A DNA stretch of 64,000 nucleotides from Fimbriiglobus ruber (GTDB taxonomy: Bacteria; Planctomycetota; Planctomycetia; Gemmatales; Gemmataceae). Where the stretch lies: positions 1,550,001-1,614,000 of the forward strand of contig NZ_NIDE01000014.1 of the NCBI RefSeq assembly GCF_002197845.1. The letters are read 5' to 3'. The notes below the pieces were generated by a model. That model had not been told where the DNA came from. It did not search any database and worked only from the letters and a program-made list of their open reading frames with translations. A program made the translations under genes and the position numbers. Of this stretch, positions 53,800 to 61,490 are shown piece after piece. Within the stretch, counting starts at the first letter, position 1. Every line of letters starts with the position of its first letter.

Positions 53800-53837
53800 T
53801 TAAGAAAGAAATAGACATATATCTATCCAATACAAAT

Positions 53838-55022
53838 TTGGTGGATTGTCTAGGTATTCGGCATGCCGCTTGGGCCGTTGGAATCCTGCTTATTCTCAGC
53901 CCAACCGCTCCCGCGGACGATGACCGCGTGACAGCCAAACTCGACGAGTTGGGCGCTTTTGTGGGTCGCGACGAGACCAAGCCGGGTAACCCGATCGTGT
54001 CCGTCGAGATACTGGGCGTTTCCGAGCGAAAACTGACCGACTCGGACCTGGAGGAACTCGCCCCACTCGATCACCTCCGCACCCTCAGTCTGGTTTACAC
54101 CAAGATCACAAACGCCGGCCTGAAACACCTGGCCCGGTACCCGAAGCTCGACCGCCTGTCGCTCTTCGATTCCGAGGTCACAGACGTCGGGTTGAAACAC
54201 ATATCCGCTCTCAAGGAACTCAGGGAATTAAGCCTGTGGCGAACGAAGATCACCGACGGCGGCGTGAAGGAACTGGTCTCGCTCGCCCGGCTCGAAGGAC
54301 TGACGCTGAACGATACGGGCGTAACGGATGCCGGCTTGAAGCAGTTGGCGGCGCTCCCACGCCTGAACGACCTCTCGCTGTCGGACACCAAGGTCTCGGA
54401 CGCCGGGATCAAGGATCTGGTAACAATCCAAGGGCTCGCGAAGTTGAATCTCGACGGAACAGGAGTGACTGACGCGGGGATAAAAGTGCTCGCTGGCGTA
54501 AAAACTCTTCGCATGCTGAACATCTCGAAAACGAAAGTGACCGACGCCGGCCTGGGTGCCCTGTCCCGGTGCGAGGCACTGGAAGAACTCGTCATCAACA
54601 ACACGACGCTATCCGACGCCGGGCTGAAGGTCATCGGCCGGCTCAAAGGGCTCCGCGCGCTCTACATGGCCGGTACGAAGATTACGGACAAAGGGCTGAA
54701 GGATCTGACGGCCCTGAAAGACCTCCGGGTCCTGGGGGCTGGGTTCACGGCGGTCACGGACGCCGGTATTGGAGAACTGACAGCATTCTCGCGCCTGGAG
54801 GAGTTGTATCTTCAAAATACCAAGGTCACAGACAAAGCCGTCCCCACGCTGGTCAAGTTGAGCCGTCTCCGGGTGCTGGATCTCGCCGGTTCCAATGTCA
54901 CCGACGAAGGGCTTGGGGAGATTCGCACTCGGTTGCCCGATTGCACCTTCCCGTATTACCCACCACTCCCCGAACCAGCTCCAACGAGCAAAACTTCCAG
55001 CCGCGCGACAACTTCACCATAA
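53838..55022 (+). CDS. Exported leucine-rich-repeat protein
   Basis: 394-aa LRR protein with a probable signal peptide (AAWAVGILLILSPTAPA). About 14 repeats of 24 residues follow (LDHLRTLSLVYTKITNAGLK, LAGVKTLRMLNISKTKVTDA), more diverged from each other than in the protein at 29205. The start is a TTG at 53838 or GTG at 53841; no good ribosome site is seen. The IS701-type element ends 38 bp upstream, so the original 5' end or promoter may have been lost. Confidence 0.75.
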   Translation: MVDCLGIRHAAWAVGILLILSPTAPADDDRVTAKLDELGAFVGRDETKPGNPIVSVEILGVSERKLTDSDLEELAPLDHLRTLSLVYTKITNAGLKHLARYPKLDRLSLFDSEVTDVGLKHISALKELRELSLWRTKITDGGVKELVSLARLEGLTLNDTGVTDAGLKQLAALPRLNDLSLSDTKVSDAGIKDLVTIQGLAKLNLDGTGVTDAGIKVLAGVKTLRMLNISKTKVTDAGLGALSRCEALEELVINNTTLSDAGLKVIGRLKGLRALYMAGTKITDKGLKDLTALKDLRVLGAGFTAVTDAGIGELTAFSRLEELYLQNTKVTDKAVPTLVKLSRLRVLDLAGSNVTDEGLGEIRTRLPDCTFPYYPPLPEPAPTSKTSSRATTSP

Positions 55023-55066
55023 AGAACGCCGGGAGACCGCGACGGACGAGTTCATGCCTACGCCGG

Positions 55067-55384
55067 CTATTTCCAGCTGCCCAAGCAAAGACACCAGACC
55101 AGAGTCCAAATCAGGCACCACGCCAGCAGAGTCATCCCGCCGAACAGGATCAGGCACAGACACCCGTGAAAAATCCACCGGGGAACAGCCTGACTGACGA
55201 CCCACCGCCAATCGATTCGTCGGTCATCGGGAGTCGTCCGATCCTCAGATGGGAGCGGGTATTTCGGGAGTGAAGACAAGTCCATACCGATTCCTTCCTC
55301 GTTCGGACCACCCGAACGAGAAGTCGCTAAAATGATCGGTGTGCCTTCGGGATCGGAAGAGCGAAAAAGGGCCTGCCAATTCAT
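55067..55384 (-). CDS. Small membrane hypothetical protein
   Basis: 105-aa protein with an N-terminal soluble half and one C-terminal membrane segment (LCLILFGGMTLLAWCLIWTL), ending VWCLCLGSWK. No family recognised. Opposite strand to the LRR gene; the start at 55384 has a weak ribosome site. Supported mainly by its clear membrane segment. Confidence 0.45.
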   Translation of the reverse strand: MNWQALFRSSDPEGTPIILATSRSGGPNEEGIGMDLSSLPKYPLPSEDRTTPDDRRIDWRWVVSQAVPRWIFHGCLCLILFGGMTLLAWCLIWTLVWCLCLGSWK

Positions 55385-55488
55385 TAACTGTTGAGACCGT
55401 TCCGGCTTTAACTCGGTTGCCGCGATTTTGTGACGCGAGGCGGTAAGCGAGACGTGTCGGAGCGCGATTTCGACCGGGGGTCATCGAC

Positions 55489-55857
55489 ATGCGGCCAGAG
55501 TTTCCCAGTCCGCCCTCACCCGAGGGCGCGGGAGCGGACAGCCGGTGGACCGAGTACCTGGCCCGGTATGATCGGGCTCTGGATCTTTACGTCCGGTATC
55601 TCGATCAGAGAGCGGAGCACAATCGCCTCTACGCGGAAAGTGTGCGGCAGCAGGAAGAGGCTAACCGCTTATACGCGGAAAGCGTGCGGCAGCAGGAAGA
55701 GGCGCAACGATTGCAGGAAGAGGCCCAGCAATTCCAGGAGCGGCAGGCGGAAAAGCAACTGCGGTTGTCGCGTTGGCTTTGTATTGGGTTATTCTGTCTT
55801 CTTCCTGCGCTGTTTATATTCCTCGCCGTGAAGGACGCCATCAAGGGCAGCGGGTGA
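55489..55857 (+). CDS. Coiled-coil tail-anchored small protein
   Basis: 122-aa protein. Residues 46-73 contain a duplicated 14-residue unit RLYAESVRQQEEAN/Q encoded by a 42-bp tandem repeat (55624-55665, 55666-55707). A Gln/Glu-rich coiled coil follows, then a C-terminal transmembrane helix (LCIGLFCLLPALFIFLAV). Its form suggests a tail-anchored membrane protein with a cytosolic coiled coil. Function unknown. Confidence 0.65.
   Translation: MRPEFPSPPSPEGAGADSRWTEYLARYDRALDLYVRYLDQRAEHNRLYAESVRQQEEANRLYAESVRQQEEAQRLQEEAQQFQERQAEKQLRLSRWLCIGLFCLLPALFIFLAVKDAIKGSG
55624..55707. repeat. 42-bp tandem duplication
   Basis: Two adjacent 42-bp units, differing at a few bases, inside the coiled-coil gene at 55489. 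Confidence 0.85.
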
Positions 55858-55882
55858 GGGTGGTCGTCCCCCCGAAAGCCGG

Positions 55883-55912
55883 GCCGGTGAACGGCTCAGA
55901 TCAGCCGCAACT
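55883..55912. repeat. 30-bp direct repeat, copy 1
   Basis: Matches 57394-57423 at 29 of 30 bases. This copy lies just downstream of the TlpA-like gene; the other overlaps the 3' end of mutY. Confidence 0.85.
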
Positions 55913-55919
55913 TTCGGCG

Positions 55920-57281
55920 TCACTTCTTTTCCAACAGTGCCTTGATCTGGCGGCCGACGTCTTCCCGCAGGGTCGGGGCGTACCCGACGTGAATGTCGTG
56001 AACCTGGCCCTGCTGGTCGATCACGATCAGGGTGGGGAAGCCCTGGACGCCAAACTTCTCGGGCAGGCCGGTCGCCTTCAGGGTCGGGTACTTCAGGCCC
56101 ATTTTCTCGATCACGAACCGGGCGTCCTGTTCTTCCTGGTCGGTGTTCATCCCGAAGACCGCCACCGGCTTGCCGGCGAAATCCTCGGCCAGCCCGTTGA
56201 TCTGAGGCATCGCCTTGATGCACCATCCGCATCCCCGGTACCAGAAATCGAGGACGACCACTTTCCCCTTGAGGTCCACCAGCTTGACCGATTTACCGTC
56301 CAGGTCTTTCGTGTCGAACGCCTCAGCCGGCTTCCCGACGACCTTGGCCCGCCGGGCCGCCCTCTCGATCGTGTACTTGGCCGTCTGGGCTTGCTCTTTG
56401 AGCCGGGCCGCCAGGTCCGCCTTCAGCGCGGGGTGGGTGACCGCCGCGTTCGTGGATTTTAGCTTGGCGACAGCCGCTTCCAACTGCTTCGAGACTTCGT
56501 CCGGGCCCGCCACTTCGGCCGCCTGCAGCTCTTTCTCGTACGCGGCGACGCTCTCGAAATAGCGCCCTTCCTCGGCGGCGAGTTGCTTGCCGAGGACCGG
56601 GTCAGCGTCTTTGACACCGAGCAATTCCGTGGTGCCGGTTCCCTTGCCCTTGAACCCGTACCCTTGAGTGCTGGTGGTCGCCACCGCCGAGACGAAGCCA
56701 CGGGCCGGGTCGAACGTGTAGGTAGACGTGCTGGAGCCGAGGTAAATGACGTTCTTCAGCGATTCAGATGTCGTCTCGAACCGGAAGCCCCCGCCCGCCT
56801 TCACCGGCCTGGCGATGAGCTTTTCGTCGTCGTCCTCTTCCCACGTCCACCCGCGCGCCGCTTCGGCCGCGTCCTTCGGGAGTCTGGGGAAGATCCGTCC
56901 GGGATGGCCCTGGTATTTGATGGTTTCGTTCGAGAGAATCCGGCCGTCCGGGAAGACGTCGGCATACACCAGGCGGTGGCGGGTCGGTTGCTCGTTCTTC
57001 TTACCGCTGAAAATCTGATAGAACGTGTTGTCCTGCTGAATAATGAGGCGAAAACTCCCGTCCTGGTTGGGTCGGACGACCCACACGGTCCACTCAGTCC
57101 GCTTGCCATATTCGCCGGCGGTCTTGTCCTCGCCGTATTTGAAGCTGGTAGCGGTGCGGTAGGTCAGTTCCCGGCCGGGTTCGAATTTGTACCGCGGCAC
57201 GGTCGGGGATTCGGCAGCCGTGGCGAACCCGGCAAGACTCAGGATCGAAGTGATACAGACGAGCAGTCGAGAAGTGGACAC
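55920..57281 (-). CDS. Exported TlpA-like thioredoxin-fold protein
   Basis: 453-aa protein with a signal peptide (LLVCITSILSLAGFATAAES). The N-terminal 290 residues form a planctomycete-specific beta-rich domain (YKFEPGRELTYRTATSFKYG). The C-terminal 150 residues are a TlpA/ResA-type thioredoxin domain with active site CGWC (LDFWYRGCGWCIKAMPQING) and the cis-Pro segment FGVQGFPTLIVIDQQG. Thiol-disulfide exchange in the periplasm is the family role. Flanked by a 30-bp direct repeat (55883-55912 and 57394-57423). Same strand as mutY. Confidence 0.87.
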   Translation of the reverse strand: MSTSRLLVCITSILSLAGFATAAESPTVPRYKFEPGRELTYRTATSFKYGEDKTAGEYGKRTEWTVWVVRPNQDGSFRLIIQQDNTFYQIFSGKKNEQPTRHRLVYADVFPDGRILSNETIKYQGHPGRIFPRLPKDAAEAARGWTWEEDDDEKLIARPVKAGGGFRFETTSESLKNVIYLGSSTSTYTFDPARGFVSAVATTSTQGYGFKGKGTGTTELLGVKDADPVLGKQLAAEEGRYFESVAAYEKELQAAEVAGPDEVSKQLEAAVAKLKSTNAAVTHPALKADLAARLKEQAQTAKYTIERAARRAKVVGKPAEAFDTKDLDGKSVKLVDLKGKVVVLDFWYRGCGWCIKAMPQINGLAEDFAGKPVAVFGMNTDQEEQDARFVIEKMGLKYPTLKATGLPEKFGVQGFPTLIVIDQQGQVHDIHVGYAPTLREDVGRQIKALLEKK

Positions 57282-57393
57282 GGCTGGACCCTCGTGTGAA
57301 AATCCGGACTCGTCACATGGTAATCTCTAAACAAGACGGTGCCCAGGAACTCTTATTCCTCCTTCGCGGGGCTTGCGGGTAAGTTGGCCTACT

Positions 57394-57423
57394 GCCGGCG
57401 AACGGCTCAGATCAGCCGCAACT
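57394..57423. repeat. 30-bp direct repeat, copy 2
   Basis: Matches 55883-55912 at 29 of 30 bases. Includes the last codons and stop of mutY. Confidence 0.85.
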
Positions 57424-58531
57424 GCCGGCTCGCCCGGGTCAGCTCGTCAGCCAGGCGGCGCTGGGGGGAGCTGACGGGGTAGTCCTTGAGGTCGTGCGGG
57501 TCGACCCACCGGCCCTCGGCGTAGAAGTCCGAGTGGTACGTGCCAGCCTTGCGGATCGCCTCCAGGCAGGTCATGGTGATCGCGAACCGCGTGACGCCGT
57601 GGCGGATCGTGACCAACTCCGGGCCGGAGGTCACGTCCAGTCGCGTGAGTTCGCGGGCCACCCGTCGGACGGCCGCCTCGACCGTTTCGCCCGCGACGGC
57701 CTCGCCGTGCGGCACCTCCCACATGTTCGCCCACCGGCTTGCGTCGGGCCCGCGGCGGCAGAGCAGAACCTTCGCCCCGTCGCGGATCACCACCGCCACC
57801 TCGCGGACTTCGACGGTCTTCTTGGCCTTCGTCGCGGGCGGGATTTGTGCCTGGAGCCCGAGGCGGTTCGCCTCGCACCACTTCGCCACCGGGCAGGTGC
57901 CGCAGGCCGGGGCGGTCGGCGAGCAGACGAGGGCGCCGAGTTCCATCAGCGCCTGGTTGAAGTCCCCGACCCGGGCCGTCGGGAGGACCGCGGCGGCCGC
58001 CTTCCACACCCACTTTTTGCCCGCCCCTTCCCGCGGGTCGCCGCGGTAGCCGAACCACCGGCTCAGCACCCGCAGGCTGTTCGCCTCCACGATCGGGAGC
58101 TTCCGGTCGAACGCCTGCGACATCACCGCCCCGAGGATGTACGGCCCGACGCCCGGCAACTCGGCCCACACCGCCGGGTCGTCCGGGAGTGCGTCCCCGT
58201 GGGCGGCGGCCAGGTCTTTCGCGGCCCGGTGCAGGTGGCGGGCCCGGCGGTAATACCCGAGCCCTTCCCAGTGACGCAGCACCGCCTGCTCGTCCGCCGC
58301 GGCGAGGGCGGCGACCGTCGGGAACGACGCCAGGAACCGCTCGAAGTATGGGACGACGGCCGCTACCGTCGTTTGCTGGAGCATGACCTCACTGACCCAA
58401 ATGCGGTACGGGTCGCGGTCGGCCCGCCACGGCAGGTCGCGGCGGTGGGCGTCGAACCAGGCCAGGAGTTTGCGGCGGACCGCGGCGAGGGTGCGGGACG
58501 TCCAACCGGCGGGCAAAACGAACTCGGGCAC
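57407..58531 (-). CDS. mutY: A/G-specific adenine DNA glycosylase MutY
   Basis: 374-aa base-excision repair enzyme that removes A opposite 8-oxoG. The helix-hairpin-helix is LPGVGPYILGAV. The catalytic Glu48 is in WVSEVMLQQTT. The [4Fe-4S] ligands are Cys203, 210, 213 and 219 (C-x6-C-x2-C-x5-C). The C-terminal NUDIX-like 8-oxoG recognition domain has MWEVPHGEAVAGETVEAAVR. The Asp normally found after the HhH (VDGNV) is Glu149 (IVEANSLRVLSR). Length is normal. Start at the ATG at 58531. Same strand as the TlpA-like gene. Confidence 0.93.
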   Translation of the reverse strand: MPEFVLPAGWTSRTLAAVRRKLLAWFDAHRRDLPWRADRDPYRIWVSEVMLQQTTVAAVVPYFERFLASFPTVAALAAADEQAVLRHWEGLGYYRRARHLHRAAKDLAAAHGDALPDDPAVWAELPGVGPYILGAVMSQAFDRKLPIVEANSLRVLSRWFGYRGDPREGAGKKWVWKAAAAVLPTARVGDFNQALMELGALVCSPTAPACGTCPVAKWCEANRLGLQAQIPPATKAKKTVEVREVAVVIRDGAKVLLCRRGPDASRWANMWEVPHGEAVAGETVEAAVRRVARELTRLDVTSGPELVTIRHGVTRFAITMTCLEAIRKAGTYHSDFYAEGRWVDPHDLKDYPVSSPQRRLADELTRASRQLRLI

Positions 58532-58575
58532 GGGCGGTTCCGTACTTTCAGAAAGGGCGGCGCCAGGCGGTAACG

Positions 58576-58605
58576 AAAAAAGGCCCCGGCGCGAGCGCCG
58601 GAGCC
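58576..58605 (-). terminator. Intrinsic terminator of the FHA gene
   Basis: On the minus strand a GC-rich stem (GGCTCCGGCGC ... GCGCCGGGGCC) is followed directly by TTTTTT. It lies 30 bp after the FHA gene stop and before mutY. Confidence 0.8.
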
Positions 58606-58634
58606 TCCGGGAGAGAGAGACCAGGGTAAGCCAT

Positions 58635-59474
58635 TTACTTGTTCGTGTTGGGCCGGCGGGCGTAGCGGCTCAGGGCGTCGCGGGCTGCGCCGGAGGCGTC
58701 CGGGGCGGCGATCTTCTTCTTGGCCTCCGCCTCCTTGGCGGCCGCCGCGAGTTTGGCGGCGTCGACGGACGGAAGTTCCATGACGGTGCTGCCTTCGGGC
58801 ACCTGCGGCTCGGAACCCGGCGGATCCTCGTCGCCCATCCCAAGGAGCATCGCAGCCGCGTGGTCGTCGCCGTCATTGTGGGCTGTCGGTACGGGCGCGG
58901 GCGGCGGAAGTGGCGAGACTGGGGTGGGAGCTTTCACGGGTTCCGGCTTCGGGCCGGCCGACTTCTGGGTCGGGGGCTTTGAAGGGGCCGCAGGCTTTTT
59001 CTCGGCCGTGGCGCCGTCGAGCGATACGTGGTTGGCCGACGACCCCGTCGAGTGGGCGGTCGGTTTTGGTATGGCCGTAACATTGGGCTTGGGCGGTGCG
59101 ACCGGCTTCTGCGCGGCCGACGACCCGCTCTTCACGGCTTTGAGCGCGTCCGGCAACGGGGTGCTGTCCGACGGTCCGCCGGGGGAGAGTGCGATGGTGA
59201 ACTCGAGCGGCCCGAGCCGGAGGCGGTCCCCCTGTTTGATCTCGCACTCGCCCTCGATCCGCTCGTCGTTGACGAACGTCCCATTGGTACTGCCCATGTC
59301 CTTCGCGAACGCTTTCCCGTCGCGAACGAACACGACACAATGCTTGTTACTGATAAGCGGGCTGGCCGGGCGCAGGTGGCAGCCCTCGTCCCGGCCGATG
59401 ACAAACTGGGCGCCAGGGACGTCGATCGCCTTCCCCTTGTGAACGCCCGCGGCCACAACCAATTGAATCTTCAT
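58635..59474 (-). CDS. FHA-domain protein
   Basis: 279-aa soluble protein with a forkhead-associated domain at residues 1-100, which binds phosphothreonine. It shows FVIGRDEGCHL, PLISNKHCVVFVRDG and MGSTNGTFVNDERIEG. The rest is a Pro/Ala/Lys-rich disordered region and a short Ala-rich C-terminal helix (AAKLAAAAKEAEAKKK). It could read out Hanks-type kinases such as the one at 10028, but no link is shown. Monocistronic, with its own terminator. Confidence 0.9.
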   Translation of the reverse strand: MKIQLVVAAGVHKGKAIDVPGAQFVIGRDEGCHLRPASPLISNKHCVVFVRDGKAFAKDMGSTNGTFVNDERIEGECEIKQGDRLRLGPLEFTIALSPGGPSDSTPLPDALKAVKSGSSAAQKPVAPPKPNVTAIPKPTAHSTGSSANHVSLDGATAEKKPAAPSKPPTQKSAGPKPEPVKAPTPVSPLPPPAPVPTAHNDGDDHAAAMLLGMGDEDPPGSEPQVPEGSTVMELPSVDAAKLAAAAKEAEAKKKIAAPDASGAARDALSRYARRPNTNK

Positions 59475-59668
59475 GGGTTCTGATTGCCTCCGACACGCCG
59501 GCTACCGGGACATTACGGGACCGCTTGGCGTCGACCTGGGCGGAGCCGCTATGGGGAGTAACCCGGGACGGATGTGTCCCGTTGAGTCCTTCTGGGTTCG
59601 TTTCGCGGACCTAATTAAATTAGTGTCAGAAGCGAGCCTACCTTCCAAGAATTCTACCACTACGGCTG

Positions 59669-61240
59669 ATGATTATGCAACGACTAGTTTTTTCCCACCT
59701 TACCAGAATTCTCAACCCCGGGTCGGCCGCCGGTCCCGGGCGCAGCTGGTGGGGCGGTCTGGCGGTGGTCGCCGCCGTGGCGGTCGGCGCGCTCGGGTGT
59801 GGCGGCGCGACGGCCCCGCCGCCGGCCGCGGGGGGCGCGGACAAGCCCTTCGCCGGGGTCACGCTGACGGCAACCTGCCCCGATGAGACGTTCGCCAGGG
59901 AACTGACCGCCCGGTGCGCCGCGTGGGCCGGGCGGACGGGGGCGAAGGTCGTCGTCGAATCGAAGCCGCGGGCGGACGCCGGGCGGGGGGACGTCGTGGT
60001 CATCCGGCCGACCGAGATCGGCGCCTTCGCGGCCAAGGGCGACCTGCTCCCGCTGCCGTCCTCGTATCAAGGGAGCGGGCACGCCCTCCAGTGGCCCCGG
60101 ATTGTCGACATTTACCAGAAGAGCCTTTCCGGCTGGGCGGGCGAGGTGGTCGCCTTGCCGCTGGCCGGGGACGGGTACGTCCTGGCGTATCGGGCCGACC
60201 GGTTCGCGGACAACGCCCACCGGGCGGCGTTCCAGCAGAAGCACGCACGCCCGCTCGCGGCCCCGGCGACCTGGGAAGAAGCCGCTGAAGTGGCTGCCTT
60301 CTTCGCGGACGCGGACAAGAAGCCGAGCCTCCCGCCCGTCCCCGCGGACCCGGCCCGCTTGCTGACCGAATACCACCAGGTCGCGGCCTGTTACGACCGG
60401 GCGAAGGTCGCCGGCGGCGCCGAGTCCGCCGACCCGCACGCGACCGAGCGGGCGCTGTCGTTTCACATCCAGGCGGAGACCGGGCGGCCCCGGCTGTCGG
60501 CCCCGGGGTTCACCGCCGCGGCCGCGTGGCTGCACGCCGCCGTCCCGTTCCGCGCGCCGCTTGGTGGGCCGGGCGGAACCGACCCGGTCTACGCTTTGGA
60601 CCAGGGGTCGGCGGCGCTGGCCGTCTTGTCGCTAGCCGAAGTCGGCCGGCTCCCGCGGGACCCGTCCGGGGTCGTCGCGGCCCGGTTCCGGATCGCGAAT
60701 CTTCCGGGCACCCGGACGTACTTCGACCCGACCGGCCAGCGCGTGCCGGCCGCCCGGGACGCCGGCCCGCAGGGGAACTTCGTCCCGTACCTCGGATCGG
60801 GCGGGTGGGTCGCCGGGGTGGCGACGGGGTGTGCCGCGCCGGACGCCGGGTGGGATCTACTCGCCGAGCTGGCCGGCGTGACCGCGAGCCTGGCGACGAT
60901 CGGCGAGCCGACCGTCGGTGCCGGGCCGTTCCGGATCGAGCACCTCGACCCGGCCGCCTGGATTCGCTACGGGTTCGACAAGAACCGGACGGTCGACCTG
61001 GCCCAGGGCATGCGGCACTACCTGGGGACCGACGTGACCAACCCGGCCCTCGCGCTGCGGACGCCGGACCAGGCCGCGCTCATGGCCGCGCTGGAGACCG
61101 AAGTCCGGGCCGCCGCCACCGGCAAATCCGACCCGGCAGCGGCGATCGCCCGCGCGGTCGACGCGTGGACGACGCACGACGCCGCACAGAAGCCCGAGGA
61201 TCTGACCAAGTGGCGGCGGAACGCGGTGAATCTGAAGTAG
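59669..61240 (+). CDS. Extracellular solute-binding lipoprotein
   Basis: 523-aa lipoprotein. A Trp-containing hydrophobic leader (LAVVAAVAVGALGC; Cys44) precedes a fold like ABC-transporter sugar-binding proteins (FAGVTLTATCPDETFARELT, DVVVIRPTEIGAFAAKGDLL, WAGEVVALPLAGDGYVLAYR). No permease or ATPase genes are beside it, so transport partners must be elsewhere, or it has a sensory role. ATGs at 59669 and 59675 are both possible starts. Confidence 0.78.
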   Translation: MIMQRLVFSHLTRILNPGSAAGPGRSWWGGLAVVAAVAVGALGCGGATAPPPAAGGADKPFAGVTLTATCPDETFARELTARCAAWAGRTGAKVVVESKPRADAGRGDVVVIRPTEIGAFAAKGDLLPLPSSYQGSGHALQWPRIVDIYQKSLSGWAGEVVALPLAGDGYVLAYRADRFADNAHRAAFQQKHARPLAAPATWEEAAEVAAFFADADKKPSLPPVPADPARLLTEYHQVAACYDRAKVAGGAESADPHATERALSFHIQAETGRPRLSAPGFTAAAAWLHAAVPFRAPLGGPGGTDPVYALDQGSAALAVLSLAEVGRLPRDPSGVVAARFRIANLPGTRTYFDPTGQRVPAARDAGPQGNFVPYLGSGGWVAGVATGCAAPDAGWDLLAELAGVTASLATIGEPTVGAGPFRIEHLDPAAWIRYGFDKNRTVDLAQGMRHYLGTDVTNPALALRTPDQAALMAALETEVRAAATGKSDPAAAIARAVDAWTTHDAAQKPEDLTKWRRNAVNLK

Positions 61241-61282
61241 CCGGACCGGGCCTGTGACCACACTTTTTACACATGAGTGATC

Positions 61283-61307
61283 GCAGGTTCGATCCCTGTA
61301 GACCCCA
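61283..61307 (+). other. tRNA-like 3' fragment
   Basis: GCAGG-TTCGATC-CCTGT has the size and loop of a T-arm and is followed by AGACCCC-A, like an acceptor strand and discriminator base. No 5' half or anticodon arm precedes it. It may be an attachment-site remnant of an integrated element or chance similarity. Confidence 0.4.
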
Positions 61308-61431
61308 TTATTAAATCCTGATTTTACAATAATTACAAGCCTTTTCCGCCAGTCCCGCAGGTCGACAAATGCTATTCCCGGCCGTGGCGGAGCGGCCGGT
61401 GGTGGTGTCTCTACGCGCGAATCCGACGAGG

Positions 61432-61490
61432 CTAACAGTACGGCACAATATTTAATATGATGGGAGGTAAGGATTTAGGAGGAATCGCAC
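61432..61490 (+). mobile_element. Left end of an IS701-like element (relic)
   Basis: CTAA (YTAR) then CAGTACGGCAC and a leader with GGATTTAGGAGGAATC that matches the 5' part of the intact element at 52430. It stops abruptly at 61490, where an IS66-like element begins. The rest of this copy is missing. Confidence 0.8.

Noticed and set aside
61241-61320. Complete tRNA gene
   Set aside because: Only a T-arm-like and acceptor-like stretch is present; no D-arm, anticodon arm or 5' acceptor strand can be found upstream.
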